From: a virus
DNA: 40,383 bases
IMG/VR virus record: IMGVR_UViG_3300046777_001852
Coordinates: 1 to 40,383 of that record
Direction: 5' to 3' (one strand)
The translations under genes were made by a program, and so were the position numbers. Shown piece after piece: positions 14,085 through 22,648 of this stretch. Below the pieces are notes generated by a model. It was not told where the DNA came from. It saw only the letters and a program-made list of their open reading frames with translations, and did not search any database. The first letter of the stretch is position 1. The number at the start of each line of letters is the position of its first letter.

Positions 14085-14531
14085 ATGTTTATGGAATTTA
14101 AAGAAATTGTAGGAGAGTATCTAAATCAAACCCAAGCGTTCACGTATCCAGCTGATTTTGCTATGATACGTTTAGTTTGGAAAGATCTTGGTGAAAATAA
14201 ACTACATTCCCAAAGTTTTTATGAATATGATCGATCAAAACCATATCGTGAATCATATCATAAGTATGAATTAGTTTCTGAAAATGAAGTTTTACTTCAT
14301 AGTTATGATATGGATTGGAACCCAACATGCGACCATAAAATTAATTGGGACGGATTGTTTTGGGTTGCTGAAACCTGTGGTGAATGTGTAGTAAGAGGTG
14401 TAAAAATTGTAAGTGAATTTAAATTCAATCACGAAAAATGTTTTTCACGCGATGCTGGATATGATATTGCAGGAAAATTGATATGGGGAAAAGAAGACGG
14501 TATTTTCGAATTCGATAAACTGTCTTTGTAA
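14085..14531 (+). CDS. cpeT: CpeT/CpcT-like phycobilin lyase
   Basis: 148 aa from ATG 14085, with GGAG at 14077-14080 upstream. EYLNQTQAFTYPADFAMIRLVW at the start, QSFYEYDRSKPYRESYHKYEL in the middle and a GCSFSRD-like CFSRDAGYD segment near the end match the T-type bilin lyase layout. CpcT/CpeT proteins attach or chaperone a phycobilin at Cys-153/155-type sites of phycocyanin or phycoerythrin beta subunits. cpeT-like genes occur in cyanophages. Presence suggests manipulation of host light harvesting and favours a phycoerythrin-containing host. A terminator follows directly. Confidence 0.78.
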   Translation: MFMEFKEIVGEYLNQTQAFTYPADFAMIRLVWKDLGENKLHSQSFYEYDRSKPYRESYHKYELVSENEVLLHSYDMDWNPTCDHKINWDGLFWVAETCGECVVRGVKIVSEFKFNHEKCFSRDAGYDIAGKLIWGKEDGIFEFDKLSL

Positions 14532-14536
14532 ATGTG

Positions 14537-14564
14537 AGAGGAGTTGCATAAACTCCTCTTTTTT
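14537..14564 (+). terminator. Strong intrinsic terminator after cpeT-like gene
   Basis: Perfect 9-bp stem AGAGGAGTT/AACTCCTCT, loop GCATA, T run 14559-14564. Confidence 0.92.
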
Positions 14565-14572
14565 ATTATAAT
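14544..14572 (+). promoter_or_regulatory. Possible sigma70 promoter of the glycan block, overlapping the terminator
   Basis: TTGCAT (14544-14549, two mismatches) in the terminator's stem-loop, 17-nt spacer, perfect TATAAT (14567-14572), 33 nt before the GME start. The only promoter candidate seen for the 16 kb block. Confidence 0.5.
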
Positions 14573-14605
14573 ATATACTACATAAATTAATTCAATTGAT
14601 CATTT

Positions 14606-15742
14606 ATGAGTCAATACAAAAAGACTGCACTTGTTCTTGGTGCAGGTGGCTTTATTGGAAGTCATATGGTTCGCAGATTGCGTTCCGAAGGATACTGGGT
14701 TCGTGGTGTAGACCTTAAGTATCCAGAATTTTCAGAAACCGAAGCAAATGAATTCATTCAGGGAGACCTGAGAGATATGAATTTTGTTCGCCGTGTTCTT
14801 GAATTTAAAGGTGAACAGGGCAATTTTCATAATTCAGTTCCTTATCAGTATATTCTTCCTTTTCACGAAATCTATCAATTTGCTGCCGATATGGGTGGAG
14901 CTGGATTTGTTTTCAGTGGGGAGAATGATGCCGACATTATGCATAATTCTGCAACCATCAACCTCAATGTTTTGGAAGCTCAGAGGCAGATGAATGAAAC
15001 TTTTGGTGAAGAGTCTTCTTGGAAAACAAATACTAGACCATCTATAGATTACACCACTAAAATCTTCTACTCTGGATCTGCTTGTATGTATCCAGAACAT
15101 AATCAATTAGATCCTGATAATCCAGATTGTCGTGAAGAATCTGCTTATCCAGCCAATCCAGATTCGGAATATGGTTGGGAAAAACTTTTTTCAGAAAGAT
15201 TGTATTTTGCCTATCATCGCAATTATGGCATTCCAGTTAGGGTTGCTCGCTACCACAATATTTTCGGTCCAGAAGGAACATGGGAAGGTGGAAGAGAAAA
15301 AGCCCCTGCAGCAATCTGCCGCAAGGTCGCCTATCTTCCAGAGGAAGGTGGAACCATCGAGGTGTGGGGAGACGGCTTACAAACTCGTTCCTTCCTGTAT
15401 ATTGATGAATGCATCGAAGCAACTCGTCGTTTAATGGATTCTGATTTTATTGGACCAGTAAACATTGGTTCCGAAGAAATGGTAACCATTAATCAGTTAG
15501 TAGAAACTGCTGCTAAAGTTGCCAATAAGAATGTAGAGAAAGAGCATATTCTTGATGCACCTCTAGGTGTTCGTGGTCGTAATTCTAATAATGATCTTGT
15601 TCGAGAAAAGCTTGGATGGGATTATTCACAGACTCTTGAGGAAGGTATTCGTAAAACCTATGATTGGATCTCGGATCAAATCGATAAAAAAATGGAAGAA
15701 GAAGATTACTTACTCGCATATCTTAGTACATCACCGTTTTAA
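14606..15742 (+). CDS. gme: GDP-mannose 3,5-epimerase (GME-like)
   Basis: 378 aa extended SDR. Rossmann GAGGFIGSHM near 12-21, AADMGGAGF, catalytic SGSACMYPE with Cys160, Tyr189-x3-Lys193 in EYGWEKL, the GME hallmark NIFGPEGTWEGGREKAPAA with Lys232, WGDGLQTRSF and GVRGRNSNN. These match plant GME, which turns GDP-D-mannose into GDP-L-galactose and GDP-L-gulose. It opens the 19-gene glycan block behind a promoter/terminator junction, so this sugar donor is probably its first committed product. The C-terminal extension after DQIDKK is short. Confidence 0.88.
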   Translation: MSQYKKTALVLGAGGFIGSHMVRRLRSEGYWVRGVDLKYPEFSETEANEFIQGDLRDMNFVRRVLEFKGEQGNFHNSVPYQYILPFHEIYQFAADMGGAGFVFSGENDADIMHNSATINLNVLEAQRQMNETFGEESSWKTNTRPSIDYTTKIFYSGSACMYPEHNQLDPDNPDCREESAYPANPDSEYGWEKLFSERLYFAYHRNYGIPVRVARYHNIFGPEGTWEGGREKAPAAICRKVAYLPEEGGTIEVWGDGLQTRSFLYIDECIEATRRLMDSDFIGPVNIGSEEMVTINQLVETAAKVANKNVEKEHILDAPLGVRGRNSNNDLVREKLGWDYSQTLEEGIRKTYDWISDQIDKKMEEEDYLLAYLSTSPF

Positions 15743-15751
15743 TTTTAAAAA

Positions 15752-16603
15752 ATGAGAATTGCTATACTTGGTTCTAGTGGTCAAATTGGAGCGTATTTGA
15801 CTGATTATCTTCGTGAAAAGGGGCATGAAGTTACAGAGTTTGATGTTGTAAATGGTGATGAACAGGATCTTACTAAGATTCCTAATACCAAACTCATGCA
15901 TGATATTCGTCTTGCAGATTTTGTATTTTTTCTAGCATTTGATGTTGGTGGATCTAGGTATCTGAAAAAGTATCAGCATACTTATGATTTTATTAATAAT
16001 AATGCAAGACTTATGGTAAATGTATTTCAGTACCTTGCTGAATATCGCAAACCATTTGTATTTGCATCATCGCAAATGAGTAATATGAGTTACTCTCCAT
16101 ATGGGGTTATGAAAAGAGTTGGAGAACTTTATACCCAAACTCTCAAGGGACTTACTGTTCATTTTTGGAATGTGTATGGTATTGAGAGTGATCCAGAAAA
16201 GTCTCATGTAATTACTGATTTTATTCGTCGAGGGTTTGAAGAAGGTGAGTTTGAAATGCTTACCGATGGAACTGAAGAACGTCAGTTTCTTTATGCTGAA
16301 GATTGCTGCGAAGCTTTGGAAACAATTATGAATTGTTATTCAGATTTTAAATCGGATGATCCTCTTCATATTACATCTTTCCGAGGTAATACTATTAAAG
16401 AAGTTGCCGAAATTGTTCAGGGTCAATTTAATTTAATTGGAAAGCATGATGTTAAAATTAAACCAGGTCTTGCAAAAGATAGTGTGCAATTAGATAAGAG
16501 AAATCAACCCAATAATTATATTACTGGATGGTGGATGCCAAAAACTAACCTTCAGGATGGTATTGCAAAAGTATTTGAGGCAATGAAAGATGATTGGGTT
16601 TAA
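15752..16603 (+). CDS. NAD-dependent epimerase/dehydratase (extended SDR)
   Basis: 283 aa. Rossmann GSSGQIGAYL at 7-16; FASSQMSNMSYSPYGVMK carries the Ser and YxxxK active site; EERQFLYAEDCCEA is the usual sugar-nucleotide SDR signature. Smaller than the GME and without its Cys motif. Probably epimerises, dehydrates or reduces an NDP-sugar made by the neighbouring enzyme; the exact substrate cannot be told. Overlaps the next gene by 14 nt. Confidence 0.82.
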   Translation: MRIAILGSSGQIGAYLTDYLREKGHEVTEFDVVNGDEQDLTKIPNTKLMHDIRLADFVFFLAFDVGGSRYLKKYQHTYDFINNNARLMVNVFQYLAEYRKPFVFASSQMSNMSYSPYGVMKRVGELYTQTLKGLTVHFWNVYGIESDPEKSHVITDFIRRGFEEGEFEMLTDGTEERQFLYAEDCCEALETIMNCYSDFKSDDPLHITSFRGNTIKEVAEIVQGQFNLIGKHDVKIKPGLAKDSVQLDKRNQPNNYITGWWMPKTNLQDGIAKVFEAMKDDWV

Positions 16604-17435
16604 TCATTTAGGAAATTTGGGCAGACTTGGTAATCAAATGTTCGAATTTGCTGCACTAAAAGGTATTGCAGCAAAACATAATTATGAAATTTGTATCCCT
16701 CCATCATCCCATAAGGGAATTGAAAATTATAGTCTTCACCAATGTTTTAAATTGGACCATATTCCAGTTGGGTATATTGAAGGTGAAAATTATGCCGTAG
16801 AAAGTTCTTTTCATTTTGATGAGAATTTATTTGAAAGTTGTTCAGATGATATAAGTCTCTTTGGATTTTTTCAATCAGAAAAATACTTTCAACATATCTC
16901 AGATGAGATTCGTAAAGATTTTACTTTTCATGACGAACACTTTGGACCATGTAAAGAAATGATGGAATCTGTTGATGGAGAACCAATCATGCTACATGTT
17001 CGTCGTGGAGATCCTAATTTAACTGATCCTCGTGGATTTAAATGGTCTTATACTCAATGTGGAGATCAGCACCCAGTTCAACCAATAGAATATTATGAAA
17101 AAGCACTTTCCGAATTTGACGATGATCAGCCTGTAATTGTTTTTTCTGATTCGCCTGAGTGGGTTAAAGAGCAAGAATTTTTTTCTGGAGATAGATTTTT
17201 AATTTCGGAACCACAAGAAAAATATGCAGATGGTTCCTATACGCCATATGCAGACTTATGCTTGATGTCTTTATGTTCTCATGCTATTATTGCTAATAGT
17301 AGTTTAAGTTGGTGGGGTGCTTGGTTAATTTCAAATCCAAATAAAAAAGTCATCGCACCAAAAATGTGGTTTGGACCTGCTTATGCGGATAAAAATACTA
17401 AAGACCTTTATGCTGAAGATTGGATTGTGTTATGA
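16590..17435 (+). CDS. GT11-family glycosyltransferase A (alpha-1,2-fucosyltransferase-like)
   Basis: 281 aa. GRLGNQMFEFAALKGIA near 12-28, MLHVRRGD (the donor-binding HxRRxD) near 134-141, and IIANSSLSWWGAWL near 233-246 are GT11 hallmarks. GT11 enzymes use GDP-L-fucose; with a GDP-L-galactose-forming GME upstream, GDP-L-galactose is an attractive alternative donor. Closely similar in motifs and length to 27592-28380, an evident paralogue. No membrane segment. Coupled by overlap to both neighbours. Confidence 0.85.
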   Translation: MIGFNHLGNLGRLGNQMFEFAALKGIAAKHNYEICIPPSSHKGIENYSLHQCFKLDHIPVGYIEGENYAVESSFHFDENLFESCSDDISLFGFFQSEKYFQHISDEIRKDFTFHDEHFGPCKEMMESVDGEPIMLHVRRGDPNLTDPRGFKWSYTQCGDQHPVQPIEYYEKALSEFDDDQPVIVFSDSPEWVKEQEFFSGDRFLISEPQEKYADGSYTPYADLCLMSLCSHAIIANSSLSWWGAWLISNPNKKVIAPKMWFGPAYADKNTKDLYAEDWIVL

Positions 17436-18256
17436 ACCGTATTACTGATTATTCTGAATTAAAGACAAGAATTGTTAATTGGATTAAAGATTATACTACC
17501 TCTAATGGTATTAAATCACTTGTAGTAGGAATTTCTGGAGGAATTGATTCTTCCGTTGTTTCTACCCTCTGTGCTGAGACAGGACTTCCTACGTATGTTC
17601 TTTCCATGCCTTTGAATTCAATCAGCTCTCAATCAGATTTGTCTGATGTTCACAGAAAGTTTCTTTCTAAAAATTATGAGAACGTTGTTCCTATGCGGAT
17701 TGATCTCTCATCTGTATATGAGCAGTTTGTAAAGAGCACCAAGTTTTGGTTAGGTGATGAATTTGCAGAAGCAAAGCATCCTTTAGCTAATACTAAGTCG
17801 CGCATTCGTATGCTAACTTTATATCAGATTGCTGGTGATGTTGGTGGTATTGTAGTTGGAACTGGAAATAAAGTTGAAGATTATGGTGTAGGATTCTACA
17901 CTAAGTACGGTGACGGCGGAGTTGATATCGCTCCCATTGCCGATCTTTACAAAACTGAAGTATGGGAACTTGGAAAGCATCTTGGCGTTGATCAACGCAT
18001 TATTGATGCACAACCTACAGACGGTCTTTGGGAAGACGGAAGAACTGATGAAGATCAGCTTGGAGTTTCTTATGAAGATCTTGAGTGGGTAATGGAATCG
18101 GGAATCTTTAATTCTCCTCTAGCTACTCCAAAAAATCTTACTGAATGGGGTGGCAAACCACTTACCGAAGAACAACGAAACGCAGTTCATCAATATTCAA
18201 AATTTAATACTCAAAACAAACATAAGATGGTAGAAATTCCCACATTCAAACTATGA
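17432..18256 (+). CDS. nadE: NH3-dependent NAD+ synthetase
   Basis: 274 aa, matching single-domain bacterial NadE. N-type ATP pyrophosphatase P-loop SGGIDSS at 35-41; GTGNKVEDYGVGFYTKYGD; VDIAPIADLYKTEVW; PTDGLWEDGRTDEDQLG, which is diagnostic for NadE. It amidates deamido-NAD using ATP and ammonia; no glutaminase domain is present. ATG 17432 overlaps the GT11 stop (ATGA). Embedded in the glycan block, it may keep NAD high for the four NAD-dependent sugar enzymes, or counter host NAD depletion; both are inference. Confidence 0.9.
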   Translation: MNRITDYSELKTRIVNWIKDYTTSNGIKSLVVGISGGIDSSVVSTLCAETGLPTYVLSMPLNSISSQSDLSDVHRKFLSKNYENVVPMRIDLSSVYEQFVKSTKFWLGDEFAEAKHPLANTKSRIRMLTLYQIAGDVGGIVVGTGNKVEDYGVGFYTKYGDGGVDIAPIADLYKTEVWELGKHLGVDQRIIDAQPTDGLWEDGRTDEDQLGVSYEDLEWVMESGIFNSPLATPKNLTEWGGKPLTEEQRNAVHQYSKFNTQNKHKMVEIPTFKL

Positions 18257-19398
18257 AAATCGGACTCATTGGCGCAGGAAGACTAGGAATCTGTCTCGCA
18301 CTTCTTATGGAAAATGCGGGATATGATGTTCTTGTTTCTGATATTCGTGAGGATTATGTAGAGAACCTCAATAAAAAAATCATTCAAACTGCAGAACCTC
18401 ATGTTGCAGAACATCTAAAAGAATCAACAAATATTGAAGCAACCACCGATAATCACAGAGTTATCAAAGAGTGCGATATTATTTTTACTTTAGTTGCAAC
18501 TCCTTCTTCTCCCGATGGTTCTTACGATGTAAGTGCTGTTTGGAATGTTGTCCGTGACTTTCAAGAAGTTCAAGATGTGGAAGGAAAGACTCTTGTGGTT
18601 GGATGTACTACCAATCCAGGAGATTGTGTAAGGTTTCAAGATCAACTTAAATCTTATGGTGTGAGTGTAATTTATAATCCAGAGTTTATTGCACAGGGAT
18701 CTATCATCAAAGATCTTACTCATGCAGATATGGTTTTGATTGGTGGTGAGAATGAAGAAGTAATGAATCTTCTTTCCGAAATGTATAAGAAGATTCAAGT
18801 CATCAAACCCAAAGTAAGTTGCATGTCTTTGACTGCTGCAGAACTTGTAAAACTTGCAGTTAATTGTTATCTGACGACTAAGATAAGTTATGCAAACATG
18901 GTCGGTGAAGTGATGACTATGGCTGGACTAGAGGACGAAATTGAAACCGTCTTGAATGCTATTGGAAACGACTCCAGAGTCGGAACTAAATATCTCAGAT
19001 ACGGATATGGATTCGGTGGTCCATGTCTGCCTAGAGATAACAGATCCTTCGCAGCATTTGCAAAAAAATTAGGATTAACTTATAATTTAGGTGAGACAAC
19101 AGATAATTTTAATTACGAACACGCAAAGTTCCTAAGAAATTACTTTATTAAAAAGAATAAAGAAAGTCTTCCATTTTATTTTAGTTACATTTCCTATAAG
19201 AAGGGAACTGATATTTTAACTGAAAGTCAACAATATATTCTTTGTCAAGATTTACTTGATCAGGGGTATACCGTTTATGTTGATGATATTGATTCAATTA
19301 TTAAACAAGTTGATAAGTATTTAATCGAATGGTATGGTGATAGAATCAAGTTTGGTAAACCACCCGAAGGCATTAAAACAATTGCGATTAATTTATGA
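18253..19398 (+). CDS. UDP-glucose/GDP-mannose 6-dehydrogenase-like enzyme
   Basis: 381 aa. Rossmann GAGRLGICLA at 7-16, TLVATPSSPDGSYDVSAV, YNPEFIAQGSIIKD, middle-domain Lys/Asn in ELVKLAVNCYLTTKISYANM, and catalytic Cys258 in YGFGGPCLPRDN. Family members oxidise an NDP-hexose twice to the NDP-uronic acid with 2 NAD+. C-terminal domain is present but short. With GME it implies both a GDP-hexose and an NDP-uronate donor for the downstream transferases. ATGA overlap with nadE. Confidence 0.85.
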   Translation: MKIGLIGAGRLGICLALLMENAGYDVLVSDIREDYVENLNKKIIQTAEPHVAEHLKESTNIEATTDNHRVIKECDIIFTLVATPSSPDGSYDVSAVWNVVRDFQEVQDVEGKTLVVGCTTNPGDCVRFQDQLKSYGVSVIYNPEFIAQGSIIKDLTHADMVLIGGENEEVMNLLSEMYKKIQVIKPKVSCMSLTAAELVKLAVNCYLTTKISYANMVGEVMTMAGLEDEIETVLNAIGNDSRVGTKYLRYGYGFGGPCLPRDNRSFAAFAKKLGLTYNLGETTDNFNYEHAKFLRNYFIKKNKESLPFYFSYISYKKGTDILTESQQYILCQDLLDQGYTVYVDDIDSIIKQVDKYLIEWYGDRIKFGKPPEGIKTIAINL

Positions 19399-19411
19399 GG
19401 ATTTTTAACCT

Positions 19412-20086
19412 ATGAATATTAACACCTATTATGATTCTGAAAAAGATGAACTAATCCATTCTTTTACTAATTCAGAGTTAATTAAGAGAACCTATTCTCA
19501 GGCATATCAAGATCTTTTTGTTCTTTCTGTTCTTGATGGAAAGAAAAATGGAACTTATGTGGAAATTGGATCTAACCACCCAACAGTAGCAAATAACACT
19601 TATGTTATGGAAACTGTTCTTGGATGGAAAGGAGTTTCCTTTGATATTGATGAGGAAATGTGCAAAGAATTTAAAATTCAGAGAAGAAATCCTGTTGTGC
19701 TATGTGATGCAACAACAGTAGATTATTCTAGTATCTTTGAACAATATAGATTGCCTACTAATCCAAAAAGGATTGATTATTTGCAAGTTGATATTGAACC
19801 AGCACCACAGACACTTGCGGCACTTAAAGCAATTAATCTTGATCTTTATAAATTCTCTGTAATTACGTTTGAAACGGATGTTTATGCCGGTGGTAGTAAT
19901 GCAAGGATCGCAGAAGAATCCAGAGAATATCTTCAATCTTATGGATATCAATTAGTTGCAAAAGATGTTATGAATGGTGGAAATTCTTTTGAAGATTGGT
20001 ATGTTGATCCTTCTGTAGTACCTGAAGAAAAATGGAAACCATTTGAAAGTCAATCTGTAGAATGTGTGGAGTTGTTTATCAAATGA
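19412..20086 (+). CDS. FkbM-type SAM methyltransferase
   Basis: 224 aa. YSQAYQDLFVLSVL, GTYVEIGSNHP (SAM motif I) and NNTYVMETVLGWKGVSFDID match the FkbM-like family, which O-methylates sugars. Motif DYLQVDIEPAPQTL is the later SAM/metal region. Likely caps a glycan hydroxyl. ATGA overlap with the following methyltransferase, so the two are made together. Confidence 0.78.
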   Translation: MNINTYYDSEKDELIHSFTNSELIKRTYSQAYQDLFVLSVLDGKKNGTYVEIGSNHPTVANNTYVMETVLGWKGVSFDIDEEMCKEFKIQRRNPVVLCDATTVDYSSIFEQYRLPTNPKRIDYLQVDIEPAPQTLAALKAINLDLYKFSVITFETDVYAGGSNARIAEESREYLQSYGYQLVAKDVMNGGNSFEDWYVDPSVVPEEKWKPFESQSVECVELFIK

Positions 20087-20835
20087 GTTGGACATTACAA
20101 GATAGCCCAGCAAATGCTTATCTAGCATCTTGTAGAAGGGCAGCGCAAGACGATCAGTTTTTCTCCATGTTTAAAAGAGATGGGGCGTATCGATATGTTT
20201 TAGAGCACGTTTCTCCAGAAGAAGGACAAAAATACCTGGATGAAACTGATTTTAATTTCATGGATAAGATCGATGAGATTAAAGAGAATGATTCATTAGG
20301 ATCTCCTTATCTCTATGAATATGAAGGTGTGGGTCAAATTTCTCCAACAACTTTGAGATATATTAAGAATACTTCCGACATTGTTAATAAGTTTGGTACA
20401 GATATTAAGTCTGTTGTTGAGATTGGGGGTGGATACGGTGGATTGTGTAAAGTTCTTAGTTCATTTATTGATTTTGAAAGTTATCTTTTAATCGACTTAG
20501 AAGAGCCAAACCTTCTATCTAGAAAATATCTGAGTCATTTTAATCTTCCAACCTTGTCGCATCGGTCAGAAGAGATTGTAGAGATTGAAGAAAATTTCGA
20601 CCTATTGATCAGTAACTATGCTTTCTCTGAATGTGATAGAGAAACACAATTAGAATATATTGAGAAGTTTGTTAAAAAAACAAATCGAATTTATATGATG
20701 TATAATGACTTTTCTCCAGAAAATATTCATCATCAAGAATTTGCAGATATGCTATCTGATTTATTTGATATTGAATTTTATGCTGATCATGGAGTTGATA
20801 CCGAACCAAAAGTATTATTTGGAACTAGAAAATGA
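20083..20835 (+). CDS. Putative sugar O-methyltransferase A
   Basis: 250 aa from ATG 20083. DSLGSPYLYEYEGVGQISPTTLRYIKN precedes SAM motif VVEIGGGYGGLCKVLS (about 123-138), then LLIDLEEPNLLSRKYL and LISNYAFSECDRETQLEY. This is the pattern of putative sugar O-methyltransferases of polysaccharide loci. The same order and near-identical motifs recur at 26104-26919. No membrane segment. Confidence 0.78.
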   Translation: MSWTLQDSPANAYLASCRRAAQDDQFFSMFKRDGAYRYVLEHVSPEEGQKYLDETDFNFMDKIDEIKENDSLGSPYLYEYEGVGQISPTTLRYIKNTSDIVNKFGTDIKSVVEIGGGYGGLCKVLSSFIDFESYLLIDLEEPNLLSRKYLSHFNLPTLSHRSEEIVEIEENFDLLISNYAFSECDRETQLEYIEKFVKKTNRIYMMYNDFSPENIHHQEFADMLSDLFDIEFYADHGVDTEPKVLFGTRK

Positions 20836-21653
20836 TTTATAGCGTATCAAATTGGTCTGGTAGATTGGGTAACAATATTCAGCAAGTATCTAATGCATTA
20901 ATGCTTGCTGAATATAAAAAAGAAAAATTCTTCCAAAATCTAGATCATGATATCATTAATAAATTTGCTATTGCTTTTGGCGATAGTGATGATAATCAGA
21001 TTGCTTCTGGTAGATTTTATGCATGGGAACCTCTTTTTACCAGCAATAATACCTTTGAAGGTGGTAATGAAATTGGATTGGATAAAGATTATATCTACTC
21101 AAATGTGAGAAGAATTTGTAAAAAATATATCGCTAATAATTTAAATATCCCAGAGTATGATCCACTTCCAGAGGATACGATTGTAATGCACTTAAGAAGT
21201 GGTGATAATTATCATAGGATATTTGATCCTCCCACAGATTATGTTCCTAATCCATTAATATTTTATTTGAATTTAATTGAAGAATTTGAGAATGTAATAG
21301 TAATTACGGAACCTGATAGAAATAATCCTATCCTTTTTGAACTGGAAAAAATTAAAAAAGTAAAAGTTCAAAGTAAATCAGTCCAAGAAGATTTTGCAAC
21401 ACTTATGAGTGCTAAACATATTGCACTCTCTGGAGTAGGAACTTTTGCTATGGCTGCAGCATTATGCTCTTCTAATATAAAATCTTTATATACTACTGAC
21501 TTATTGTTGACTGAACATTTAAATTATAGTATGCTATTCAATACCGATGTAACTGTAAATGTTATGGAGTTGAAAGATTATATTCCCGTTTATCCATGTA
21601 GTTGGAGAAACACAGAAGAACAAAGAAAATTTATAATTGATTATAGGATTTAA
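20832..21653 (+). CDS. Divergent GT11-like glycosyltransferase
   Basis: 273 aa. GRLGNNIQQVSNALMLAEYK at about 10-29 and VMHLRSGD at about 117-124 match the N-terminal and donor motifs of GT11/GT-B fucosyltransferase-like enzymes, but the C-terminal SWWGAWL motif is replaced by SGVGTFAMAAALCSS. Probably a transferase with altered donor or acceptor choice. Overlaps the methyltransferase by 4 nt. Confidence 0.65.
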   Translation: MIYSVSNWSGRLGNNIQQVSNALMLAEYKKEKFFQNLDHDIINKFAIAFGDSDDNQIASGRFYAWEPLFTSNNTFEGGNEIGLDKDYIYSNVRRICKKYIANNLNIPEYDPLPEDTIVMHLRSGDNYHRIFDPPTDYVPNPLIFYLNLIEEFENVIVITEPDRNNPILFELEKIKKVKVQSKSVQEDFATLMSAKHIALSGVGTFAMAAALCSSNIKSLYTTDLLLTEHLNYSMLFNTDVTVNVMELKDYIPVYPCSWRNTEEQRKFIIDYRI

Positions 21654-21654
21654 G

Positions 21655-22647
21655 ATGAAAATATTTGTTACTGGATGCGCTGGTCTATTAGGATCAAATT
21701 ATTCTAGGCACCTTATTTCGCATGGTCATGAAGTAATTGGTATTGACGATTTATCTGGAGGACATAAAGCCTTTGTTCCTAAAGCAGAAAATTTTACTTT
21801 TGTAAAATTAAATCTTGAAAAAAGAAAAAAGGTTGTAGAACTTTTTGAAGAGCATAGCCCAGATGTTCTTCTGCATTTTGCAGCTTACGCTGCGGAAGGT
21901 TTATCTCCTTTTATTCGCAATTTTAATTACCGAAATAATCTTATTTGCTCGGCAAATCTTATTAATGAATGTGTAAACTATAATACTAAGATGATTTTTA
22001 CATCTAGTATGGCTGTCTATGGAGAACAAGAACCTCCCTTTACCGAAGATAAACGACCACAACCGATTGATCCTTATGGAATTGCTAAGTATGCTGTAGA
22101 GTGTGATTTAAAACTCGCACATGAGCAATTTGGTCTGCGTTATAATATTGTTCGCCCACATAATGTTCTGGGCATATATCAAAATATTTGGGATCGTTAT
22201 CGCAACGTAATCGGCATTTTTATTCGCAAAACTATTAATAGACAACCAATTCTTGTATATGGTGACGGAGAGCAAACCCGTGCATTCTCTGATATTCGTT
22301 ATTATATGGAACCCTTTGATAAACTTCTAACGGGTTATGATAATGAAATATTTAATATTGGTGCTGATAAATATTTTACTTTAAATGAGGTTGCTGAAAC
22401 CGTTCAAAAAATTGGTAAAAAGTATGGATATGATGTTCCAATTGAACATGGAGAACCAAGGCATGAAGTAAAACATGCATATTGTGATCATACAAAAGCC
22501 AAAACTATGTTAGAATTTAAAGATGATACTAAACTTGAAGATTTGATCGAAGGAGTTTTTGTTTGGGCAATGAGTCAACCAAACAGAAAAGTAAAAAATA
22601 TGGATTATGAAGTAACAAAAAACATTTACGATTATTGGAGACAATGA
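21655..22647 (+). CDS. UDP-glucose 4-epimerase-like extended SDR
   Basis: 330 aa from ATG 21655. Rossmann GCAGLLGSNY (about 7-16), DDLSGG at 31-36, LHFAAYAAE, FTSSMAVYGEQ, YGIAKYA (YxxxK) and GDGEQTRAFSDIR are GalE-type features. It would interconvert an NDP-hexose at C4, or act on another C-position. The YxxxK and Ser of the active site are present. Fits the supply side of the block. Confidence 0.82.
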   Translation: MKIFVTGCAGLLGSNYSRHLISHGHEVIGIDDLSGGHKAFVPKAENFTFVKLNLEKRKKVVELFEEHSPDVLLHFAAYAAEGLSPFIRNFNYRNNLICSANLINECVNYNTKMIFTSSMAVYGEQEPPFTEDKRPQPIDPYGIAKYAVECDLKLAHEQFGLRYNIVRPHNVLGIYQNIWDRYRNVIGIFIRKTINRQPILVYGDGEQTRAFSDIRYYMEPFDKLLTGYDNEIFNIGADKYFTLNEVAETVQKIGKKYGYDVPIEHGEPRHEVKHAYCDHTKAKTMLEFKDDTKLEDLIEGVFVWAMSQPNRKVKNMDYEVTKNIYDYWRQ

Positions 22648-22648
22648 A

